Positions 57,712 to 64,000 of a DNA stretch of 64,000 bases are shown piece by piece. The position numbers were made by a program, and so were the translations under genes. The DNA is taken from NCBI RefSeq assembly GCF_017312725.1, contig NZ_BOPO01000001.1:1-64000 (forward strand). Direction: 5' to 3'. The notes under the pieces are model-generated. The model did no database searches. It was not told the origin of the DNA and saw nothing but the letters and a program-made list of their open reading frames with translations. Each line of letters starts with the position of its first letter. Positions within the stretch are counted from its first letter, which is position 1. The DNA is from Actinocatenispora comari (GTDB lineage: Bacteria; Actinomycetota; Actinomycetes; Mycobacteriales; Micromonosporaceae).

Positions 57712-57843
57712 TCACCGCCGAAGCGGTACGCCGTCGCGGGCCCTCACCGCCGAGGCGGTACGCCGACCGTCGGGCCGTCACCGCCGAAGCGGTACGCCGC
57801 CGCGGGCCCTCACCGCCCAAGCGGTACGCCGACCGTCGGGAGG
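57712..57843. repeat. 66-bp tandem duplication (each copy with two half-repeats)
   Basis: TCACCGCCGAAGCGGTACGCC starts at 57712 and 57778, and the 66-bp units differ at only a few positions. Within each, a half-repeat (TCACCGCC[G/C]A[A/G]GCGGTACGCCG) recurs 32 bp later (57744, 57810). It lies between two flavin-reductase-like genes on the same strand; the half-repeats contain the 8-bp inverted core CCGC..GCGG. Confidence 0.85.
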
Positions 57844-57853
57844 TCGATCGCGG

Positions 57854-58501
57854 TCAGCGCGGCGTCTCGGAACGGAACGTGTGCCCGAGTTCGGCGCCGA
57901 GGCCGAAGTAGTGCCGGAAGTTGTAGATCAGCGGCTGCCACCGGGCCGGGTCGACGTGGTCGGTGCCCGGTACGACGACGTCCGCCGCGGCGTGCACCCG
58001 CAGCACGTCGGCCTCGACCACGACGAACGACCCGTCCGCGGCCGGCCGTACCCGCACCGCCCGGGCCTCCAGCTGCAGCGGGCACTCGGCGACCCGCGGC
58101 GGGCGGACCAGCTCGGCCGGCACCGGCGTCAGCCCGGCGGCGGCGAACTTGGCCGGCTCGTACCGGAAGCGGTCGGCCTTGTGCGCCGGCACCGGGGCGC
58201 GGCCGGTGAGCGGCGCGAGCCGTTCCACCGCCCGCCACAGCGCCGGATCGGGCAGGTTGACCACCAGATCCGGGCGTTCGGTGAGGTTGCCGGCGCTCTG
58301 CCCGGCCGCGCCGAGACCGAGCACGACGGTACGGCCGAGTGCCCACGCCGAGGACGTCGGCGCCAGGTTGGCGGTGCCGTCCGCGTTCTCGGTGGACAGC
58401 AGCACCACCGGAGTGCCGAAGTACAGGATGCTCGGCTCGATGGTCAGGTGCGTCGCGCTCGGTTCGAGGTTCGCCGGGGCGGCGGTGGGTGCTTCGGTCA
58501 T
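57854..58501 (-). CDS. flavin reductase family protein
   Basis: 215 aa. It starts with an Ala/Pro-rich leader, then ILYFGTPVVLLSTENADGTANLAPTSSAWALGRTVVLGLG, the core of the flavin-reductase-like domain, and C-terminal HYFGLGAELGHTFRSETPR. Function is reduction of FMN/FAD or redox of an unknown substrate. Only weak sequence similarity to the 57155 protein is visible, but the fold is shared. ATG at 58501. Confidence 0.84.
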   Translation of the reverse strand: MTEAPTAAPANLEPSATHLTIEPSILYFGTPVVLLSTENADGTANLAPTSSAWALGRTVVLGLGAAGQSAGNLTERPDLVVNLPDPALWRAVERLAPLTGRAPVPAHKADRFRYEPAKFAAAGLTPVPAELVRPPRVAECPLQLEARAVRVRPAADGSFVVVEADVLRVHAAADVVVPGTDHVDPARWQPLIYNFRHYFGLGAELGHTFRSETPR

Positions 58502-58592
58502 GCCGCGACGGTAGGGCGCGGACCGTTCGGTCCCGGCCGAAGCTTCCGCACGGTCGGCCGAAGGTCTCCCGCCGGGCGGCGGTCTCCGCCGG

Positions 58593-60161
58593 TCAGTAGG
58601 CGCCGCGGCGGGCGAGCACCACGCCGAGGGTGCGCCAGAGGATCAGCAGATCGAAGGTGAGCGACCAGTTGTCCACGTAGTACAGGTCGAGCCGGACCGC
58701 GTCGTCCCAGGACAGGTCGGAGCGGCCGGACACCTGCCACAGCCCGGTGATGCCGGGCCGCACCAGCAGCCGGCGCCGTACGTCGCCGAGGAAGTCGCCG
58801 TCCTCCGCCGGCAGCGGCCGCGGACCGACCAGCGACATCTCGCCGAACAGCACGTTGATCAGCTGCGGCAGCTCGTCCAGCGAGGTACGGCGAAGGAACC
58901 GGCCGATCGGGATGACCCGCGGATCGTTGCGGATCTTGAACAGCAGCCCGTCAGTCTCGTTCTGGTCGGCGAGCAGCGCCAGCCGTTCCTCGGCGTCGCA
59001 GTACATGGTGCGGAACTTCCACACCTCGAACTGGTTGCCCTCGCGGCCGACCCGCGGCTGCCGGAAGAACACCGGGCCCGGGTCGGAGATCTTGATCGCG
59101 ATCGCGATCGCGGCGAACACCGGGGTCAGCACCAGCAGGCCGAGCGCCGAGGCGACCCGGTCCAGCAGGTTCTTCGCCACCCAGCCGATGCCGGAGATCG
59201 TCGGCTCTTCCACGTGCAGCAGCGGCAGACCCTCGACCGGCCGGATGTGCACCCGCGGGCCGGCGACGTCGGTCAGCTGCGGCGCCACCACCAGGTCGAT
59301 GCCGGTGCCCTCCAGCTGCCAAGCCAGCTTGCGCAGGCCGCCCTCCTCCTGCCGGGCCGTCCCGCACATCGCGATGGTGTCGGCGCCGATCTCGCCGACC
59401 ACCTCGATCAGGTCGCGGCCCGCGTACAGCGGGACGGGCGCCTCGACGCCGCGCGCCCCGGCCCGGCCCTCGGTGAGGAAGATGCCGGTCGGCACCAGCC
59501 CGGCGTTGGGGTTGCGGGTGATCGCCCGGTAGACCTCCATCGCCTCCGGCAGCGTGCCCACCAGCAGCAGTTGCTGGGAGGCGCCGCCGCGGCGGCGGAT
59601 GACCAACAGCACGATGCGGGCGACGAACCGGGCGAACAGCACGTAGCCGAACGCGGTCAGCAACGCGGTGCCGACCGCCAGCCGGGACAGGTCGGTCTTG
59701 AACGCCATCACCACGAACGACACGATCGCGACGACGATCAGCCCGGCCCGGAAGACCCGCTTGAACTCCTCGGTCCCGATGCCGAGGTACCGGCGTTCGT
59801 AGGCACGGCTGCCCCAGAACGTGATGGACCAGCCGAGCGGCAGGACCACCATGCCCCAGATGAACATCGCCAGCGGGTAGTCACCGCTGAAGCCGTCGCT
59901 GAAGCCGTGCCACGGATACTCGGTGGTCATGATCGAGGTGAGGCCGCCGAGCGAGGTCAACACCAGCTCCACCGCGGCGAGCACGAACGCGTAGGTCCGG
60001 TCCCAGCTCGGGCGGCGCTTGCGGTCGCGCAGCCAGAAGGAGCGGGTGATGCCGTTGTTGTCGTGCCCGTTCGGTGACATCTTCCGCGCCGCTCGTGTCG
60101 TCGCGGGCTCCGTCTTGGCCTGGCCCGGCGTGGTGTCCGGCCGTTCGAGGCTCGTGGTCAC
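58593..60161 (-). CDS. exopolysaccharide polyprenyl glycosylphosphotransferase
   Basis: 522 aa. Four membrane helices and a CoA-binding-3-like domain (LLLVGTLPEAMEVYRAI) precede a fifth helix and the PGT catalytic domain: KFRTMYCDAEERL, RRTSLDELPQLINVL, MSLVGPRPLPAED and RPGITGLWQVSGRSDLSW. It transfers a sugar-1-phosphate from a nucleotide sugar to undecaprenyl phosphate, starting a cell-surface polysaccharide repeat unit. GTG at 60161 with GGGAGGG upstream; an internal ATG at 60080 is the alternative. Other polymer-assembly genes (GT4 at 61353, two LCPs) are nearby. Confidence 0.9.
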   Translation of the reverse strand: MTTSLERPDTTPGQAKTEPATTRAARKMSPNGHDNNGITRSFWLRDRKRRPSWDRTYAFVLAAVELVLTSLGGLTSIMTTEYPWHGFSDGFSGDYPLAMFIWGMVVLPLGWSITFWGSRAYERRYLGIGTEEFKRVFRAGLIVVAIVSFVVMAFKTDLSRLAVGTALLTAFGYVLFARFVARIVLLVIRRRGGASQQLLLVGTLPEAMEVYRAITRNPNAGLVPTGIFLTEGRAGARGVEAPVPLYAGRDLIEVVGEIGADTIAMCGTARQEEGGLRKLAWQLEGTGIDLVVAPQLTDVAGPRVHIRPVEGLPLLHVEEPTISGIGWVAKNLLDRVASALGLLVLTPVFAAIAIAIKISDPGPVFFRQPRVGREGNQFEVWKFRTMYCDAEERLALLADQNETDGLLFKIRNDPRVIPIGRFLRRTSLDELPQLINVLFGEMSLVGPRPLPAEDGDFLGDVRRRLLVRPGITGLWQVSGRSDLSWDDAVRLDLYYVDNWSLTFDLLILWRTLGVVLARRGAY

Positions 60162-60321
60162 CTCTGTGTGCCCTCCCGCACCCCGCGCACCGTGATCGTC
60201 AGGGCCATCAGTCTGCCACGCGATGCTGTGTACTCCCCGTGACCCGCCCGACCGCCGCAACCGACCCGGTCCGCCGAAGCGGGCCGGGCGAACGCGGCGC
60301 TGCCGCTCGTCGCTCACCGGA

Positions 60322-61185
60322 TCACTTCAACAACCTGGACATCCGGCGATCGGCCAGCGGCCGACCGGAGGTCTGGCACGTCGGACAGTACTGAAGGCTG
60401 GTGCCGCTGAACGACACCTCACGGACAGTATCACCGCAAACCGGGCAGGGAAGCCCGGCCCGGCCGTGTACTGCCATTCCTGATCGCTTTTCCGCCTTCA
60501 AGGTTGCAGAGCGTTGCCCCACCGCTCGTTTCAGTGCATCGGTCAGCACCGCGCGGAGCGCCTCGTACAGCCGGGACACCGCCGCCTCGTCGAGCCGGTC
60601 GGACAGCGCGAACGGGGACAGCTTCGCCGCGTGCAGGATCTCGTCCGAGTACGCGTTGCCCACGCCGGCGAGCGTCTGCTGATCGGTGAGCACGCCCTTG
60701 ATCTGACGGTGCGTGGCGCCGAGCAGCCCGGCGAACCGCTCCGCGGACACCTCCAGCGCATCCGGCCCGAGCCGCGCGACGCCCGGCACCTCCAGCGGAT
60801 CGGTCACGACGTAGGCGGCGAGCCGCTTCTGCGTGCCGGCCTCGGTCAGGTCGAAACCGGACCCGTCGTCGATGCGTACCCGCAGGGCGATCGGCCCCTT
60901 GCCCGGCCGCGGCGGCGTGGCCGGCAGCGAGTCGCGGTAGTGCAGCCAGCCGGCCCGGGACAGGTGCACGACCAGGTGCAGCACCGGCTCACCGGCGAAC
61001 CGCACGTCCAGGAACTTCCCGTGCCGGCCGGCGTCGAGCAGCTCCCGGCCGACCAGCGCCGACAGCGGCGGGTCGTAGGTCTTCAGCGCACTGAACGCGA
61101 CCGGGTCGGCCCGCTCGACACGATGGCCCCCCGCGCGTTCGGTGAGGTAGGCGGCCAACGCCGCGACCTCCGGCAACTCCGGCAT
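60322..61185 (-). CDS. Fpg/Nei-family DNA glycosylase
   Basis: 287 aa. PELPEV at residues 2-7 gives the catalytic Pro and Glu, GRHGKFLDVRF the conserved Lys, TLAGVGNAYSDEIL the helix-two-turn-helix, and a C-terminal zinc finger CPVCGDTV ... YCPTCQ. It excises oxidised bases and cleaves abasic sites. It is of the actinobacterial Nei/MutM-like branch; which base is preferred cannot be read here. It sits alone between two envelope glycan genes. Confidence 0.92.
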   Translation of the reverse strand: MPELPEVAALAAYLTERAGGHRVERADPVAFSALKTYDPPLSALVGRELLDAGRHGKFLDVRFAGEPVLHLVVHLSRAGWLHYRDSLPATPPRPGKGPIALRVRIDDGSGFDLTEAGTQKRLAAYVVTDPLEVPGVARLGPDALEVSAERFAGLLGATHRQIKGVLTDQQTLAGVGNAYSDEILHAAKLSPFALSDRLDEAAVSRLYEALRAVLTDALKRAVGQRSATLKAEKRSGMAVHGRAGLPCPVCGDTVREVSFSGTSLQYCPTCQTSGRPLADRRMSRLLK

Positions 61186-61352
61186 CCGTCCAGTTCAGCA
61201 GGTCTACGCGGCGCCGTCCAACCGGTCGGGCAAAACGGGCCGGTAGGGTCTGAGCCGAGGTGGGACGCGAGTCGTCGCTCGGCGGCAACGGGGCCGGCGA
61301 CGCCCAAACGGGCGTCCCGGACGGATCGGTCAGCGGGTAGGGGAAAACCGGC

Positions 61353-62570
61353 ATGAAGGTTGTCATCGCGCACAACCTCTACTCTTCGGCGCAGCCGTCC
61401 GGGGAGAACGAGATCGTCGAGTCGGAGTCGCGGCAGCTGGCGGCCGCCGGCGTCACCGTGCTGCCGCTGCTCCGCCACTCCGACGACATCGCCGCGCTGC
61501 CGGCCACCCGCAAGGCGCTGCTGCCGTTCTCCCCGATCTACAACGCGGGCGCGCAGCGCGAACTGGCCGAGCTGATCCGGCGCGAGCGGCCGGACGTGCT
61601 GCACCTGCACAACCCGTACCCGCTGCTGTCCCCGTGGGTGGTGCGCACCGCGCACCGGTACGGGGTGCCGGTCGTCCAGACGGTGCACAACTACCGGCAC
61701 GTGTGCGCGGCGGCGACGTACTTCCGGGACGGGCATCCGTGCCACGACTGCCTCGGCAAGCGCTTCCCGACCCCGGCGATCCGGCACTCCTGCTACCGGG
61801 GGTCGACCGCGCAGTCGGTGGTCATGGCGACCACGCTGGCCGTACACCGGCCGACCTGGCGCAGCGTCGACCGGTACGTGGCGCTCGCGCCGCACCTGGC
61901 CGACCACCTCAAGACGTTCGGCATCACCGACGAGCAGATCGCGATCAAGCCGAACGGCATCCCGGACCCCGGCCCGCTCGACGACAGCACCGGTGACGGC
62001 TTCCTGTTCTTCGGCCGGCTCACCCCGGAGAAGGGCGTCGACCTGCTGCTGGACGCCTGGCAGCGGCACGCCGACGGCGACGCCGGTACGTTGCGGATCG
62101 CCGGCGACGGCCCGCTGCGGGCCCGGGTCGAGGCGGCCGCCGCGGCCCGCGCCGACGTCGAGTACCTCGGCCTGGTCGACCACGCCGAGGTGGTACCGGG
62201 CCTGATCCGGGCGGCGAGCGTCGTCGTGGTGCCCTCCACGTACGCGGACGCGCTGCCGACGGTGATCCTGGAGGCGCTGGCCAGCGGCCGTCCGGTGCTC
62301 GGCACCAACGTCGGCGGCACGCCCTATCTGCTGGGGCTCGACCCGGCGCACCAGCCGGCCGACCCGGCGCCCGGCTGGGTGGTCGAGCCGGAACCGGCCG
62401 CGCTGGCCGAGGCGCTCGCGATGGCCCGGCTGCGCGCAGCACCGCTGCGGCCCGCGGCCCGGCACCGCTACCAGACGGCGTTCGCTCCGGACGTGCTGCT
62501 GCGCCGGCTGATCGAGCTGTACGAGGAGGTCGCCGCGGACGCCGCCACGGCCCGCGCGCCGCAGCGCTGA
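61353..62570 (+). CDS. glycosyltransferase, GT4 family
   Basis: 405 aa. The N-terminus KVVIAHNLYSSAQPSGENEIVESESRQLAAAG is typical of GT4 enzymes; VLHLHNPYPLLSPWV follows, a CHDCLGKRFPTPAIRHSCYRGS Cys cluster is in the middle, and the C-terminal domain has FFGRLTPEKGVDLLLDAW and VVPSTYADALPTVILEALASGRPVLGTNVGG with the EX7E nucleotide-sugar site. It adds a sugar to a lipid-linked or surface glycan. ATG with GGGGAAAA upstream. Confidence 0.9.
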   Translation: MKVVIAHNLYSSAQPSGENEIVESESRQLAAAGVTVLPLLRHSDDIAALPATRKALLPFSPIYNAGAQRELAELIRRERPDVLHLHNPYPLLSPWVVRTAHRYGVPVVQTVHNYRHVCAAATYFRDGHPCHDCLGKRFPTPAIRHSCYRGSTAQSVVMATTLAVHRPTWRSVDRYVALAPHLADHLKTFGITDEQIAIKPNGIPDPGPLDDSTGDGFLFFGRLTPEKGVDLLLDAWQRHADGDAGTLRIAGDGPLRARVEAAAAARADVEYLGLVDHAEVVPGLIRAASVVVVPSTYADALPTVILEALASGRPVLGTNVGGTPYLLGLDPAHQPADPAPGWVVEPEPAALAEALAMARLRAAPLRPAARHRYQTAFAPDVLLRRLIELYEEVAADAATARAPQR

Positions 62571-62829
62571 CCGGTCACCTCGCGCCTCACCCGTCCCCGC
62601 GACGAGGTCGTCCGCGTCGCAGCGACGACCGGTACCGGGAGAGCTCCGGCCAACGGGCGCGAAATGCGCGAAAACCCTTGCGGTTGAGCGGGATCCGCCG
62701 AACGGCCAGTGTCCACGATCACGCTGTCGTCCGGGCGCTGCGGTGGCTACATTCTGCTGGTACACCGGTGGTCCGGCGAGTCGTCGCCGGCCCCGTTTCC
62801 CCCGCACCACCGTTCCGAAAGACCCCGCC

Positions 62830-63165
62830 GTGATCGCCTTTCTGGGCTTCTTCGCTGCTGCCCTCTCCACCTGCTCGCTGGTGCCGCAGGTCTATCGCAG
62901 CGTCCGTACCCGCAGCACGGGTGACCTTGCCTGGGGCTACCTGCTCGCGATGCTCGCCGGCGGGATCGCCTGGCTCAGCTACGGGCTGGCCACCCACGAC
63001 GTCGCCGTGGTCGTCGCCAACGCCACCTGCTTCGCGCTGTCCGCGGTCATCGCCGCCACGAAGCTGCACGGGCGGATCCGTCCGGTGGCCGCCCTCACCG
63101 TGCTGCCGGGCGTGCAGGCGACGGCGCTGGGCACCGAGCCGACCGCGGTCGAACCGGCGGCCTGA
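62830..63165 (+). CDS. SemiSWEET/PQ-loop sugar transporter-like protein
   Basis: 111 aa with three membrane helices. The first has STCSLVPQVYRSVRTRSTGDLAWGY, with the PQ-loop proline/glutamine; the second GIAWLSYGLATHDVAVVVAN; the third FALSAVIAATKL, the SemiSWEET layout, which acts as a dimer in sugar transport. A 25-residue C-terminal tail is extra. GTG at 62830 chosen because the first helix begins there. Confidence 0.82.
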   Translation: MIAFLGFFAAALSTCSLVPQVYRSVRTRSTGDLAWGYLLAMLAGGIAWLSYGLATHDVAVVVANATCFALSAVIAATKLHGRIRPVAALTVLPGVQATALGTEPTAVEPAA

Positions 63166-63247
63166 CCCGCTGCCGCGGCCCGCCAGCTCGCACCGTCGTC
63201 GAGGCAGGCAGACGCACTCGCGATCCGCCGGCCGCCACGTGGTGCCG

Positions 63248-63817
63248 TCAGGGGTGGATCTTCTCGCCGGCGGCGAGCATCGCGACGAACTTCTCGATCC
63301 GGCGGGCCCGCGTCTCGGGCCGCTTCGCGTCCTGGATGCGGTGCAGCACCGCGTAACGGTTCTGGCTGTCCAGGGTGGCGAAGAACTCGGCGGCGGTCGG
63401 CTGCTGCTCGAACGCGGCGGCCAGATCCGGCGGGATCGTCGCACCGGCGGGCCCGTCGTACGCCGCGTCCCACCGGCCGTCCGCGCGAGCGGCGTCGATC
63501 GCGCGCTGCCCGGCCGGCAGCATCCGGCCCGCCTCGATCAGCGCCTCGGCCTTGGCGCGGTTGCGCTTGGACCACTTGCTGCGCGGACCGCGCGGGGTCC
63601 AGCGCTGCCGGTACGACTCGTCGTCGATGCGGCGCACCTGACCGTCGATCCAGCCGACCCGCAGCGCCTCCTCCAGCGCCTCGTCGTAGCGCACCGTGGG
63701 GCGACCGGTCGCCTTCTTCGCGAACCGGATCCACACCCCGGTCGCGGTCTCGTGCTCGGCCGCGAGCCAGTCGGCCCACTCCGCCTGGTCGGCGAAGCTG
63801 CGCTCCTCCTCGTCCAT
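63248..63817 (-). CDS. YdeI/OmdA-family protein
   Basis: 189 aa paralogue of the protein at 24761-25342: WIRFAKKATGRPTVRYDEALEEALRVGWIDG, YRQRWTPRGPRSKWSKRNRAKAEALIEAGRM, DAARADGRWDAAYDGP and a C-terminal RRIEKFVAML block all align. Conserved family of unknown reaction. ATG at 63817. Two copies in one window suggest non-identical roles. Confidence 0.85.
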   Translation of the reverse strand: MDEEERSFADQAEWADWLAAEHETATGVWIRFAKKATGRPTVRYDEALEEALRVGWIDGQVRRIDDESYRQRWTPRGPRSKWSKRNRAKAEALIEAGRMLPAGQRAIDAARADGRWDAAYDGPAGATIPPDLAAAFEQQPTAAEFFATLDSQNRYAVLHRIQDAKRPETRARRIEKFVAMLAAGEKIHP

Positions 63818-63944
63818 GCCGCCGACCGTACCGCCCCGGTCCGACAACCTGCCCGGCTCGGGCCGAGCCGGTTGCCGCGCGCTCACCTCGGCGGCGGCGC
63901 CTCGCTGCTCGCCGTGCCGGCACCGCCGGCACGGCCGGGCGGCG

Positions 63945-64000
63945 CTACCGGTCGATCGGCAGGTCCGGCACGCCGGACCGGTCCGGTCGGGTGACCAGCG
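63945..64000 (-). CDS. partial gene at the window edge (C-terminus only)
   Basis: Read leftward, the last codons give LVTRPDRSGVPDLPIDR followed by TAG at 63945-63947. The rest lies outside the window. Too short to name; the frame is plausible from its codon style only. Confidence 0.3.
   Translation of the reverse strand, partial: LVTRPDRSGVPDLPIDR

Noticed and set aside
51820-57843. CRISPR arrays at the short-repeat regions
   Set aside because: Units are directly adjacent or drift in sequence; there are no unique spacers of constant size and no cas genes.

Overview
The window is very GC-rich actinobacterial chromosome. Short intergenic gaps, many GTG starts, ATGA/GTGA stop-start overlaps, LytR-CpsA-Psr proteins, EfeUOB with a DtxR/IdeR-type iron box, a DUF5926 protein and a spore-former-style RsbW-like ATPase all fit a filamentous actinomycete. 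Micromonosporaceae is my best guess from overall style, but no marker gene here proves it. No rRNA, CRISPR array, integrase or transposase was seen; the only RNA gene is one tRNA-Ser(TGA).

Layout. (1) 0.3-8.6 kb: a compact biosynthetic locus of two divergent operons. Leftward: DegT-type aminotransferase, PAPS sulfotransferase and an atypical SDR. Rightward: an HK97-fold encapsulin-like shell protein, an ATP-grasp ligase, an acyl-adenylating ligase and a DHA2-type MFS exporter, with coupled or near-coupled cistrons. It reads as a small shell-associated natural-product pathway and is the most unusual feature of the window. (2) 8.6-12.7 kb: glycerophosphodiesterase with a lamin-tail-like domain, a 66-aa orphan, a secreted GH27 alpha-galactosidase whose catalytic barrel is split by a carbohydrate-binding-like module, and a frameshifted antitoxin remnant. 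(3) 12.7-23.3 kb: two paralogous copies of a divergent pair of single-pass membrane proteins, flanking a LysR / PLP desulfhydrase / AbgA-like amidohydrolase / DUF3311 / SSS symporter block. (4) 23.3-27.8 kb: M48 peptidase, YdeI-like protein, then a small island of DUF6980, a frameshifted ORF, DUF4265 and a 5'-truncated flavoprotein, followed by a methyltransferase.

(5) 27.8-31.7 kb: a leftward DUF969-DUF979-pyroglutamyl peptidase-DUF2891-Smr operon. (6) 31.9-43.0 kb: serine hydrolase, secreted SH3/CHAP-like protein, several hydrolases, tRNA-Ser, L,D-transpeptidase, a DUF11-repeat surface protein and an asparaginase-II-type enzyme. (7) 43.1-46.6 kb: iron-regulated efeUOB, then MFS (MHS family), a SpeE-like methyltransferase and a quinone oxidoreductase. 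(8) 50.1-50.8 kb: a gene-free block that is a long imperfect inverted repeat built from hairpin units, also present at the left window edge. (9) 50.8-64 kb: DUF5926, RsbW-like ATPase, orphan GAF/PAS histidine kinase, rhodanese, two LCP proteins, two flavin-reductase-like proteins, and an envelope-glycan group (polyprenyl glycosylphosphotransferase, GT4) around an Fpg/Nei glycosylase, ending with SemiSWEET and YdeI-like genes.

Two window-wide patterns stand out: an 11-bp palindrome TCCACWGTGGA recurring far above chance, inside genes and between them; and abundant local tandem repeats (33, 47, 48 and 66 bp units).
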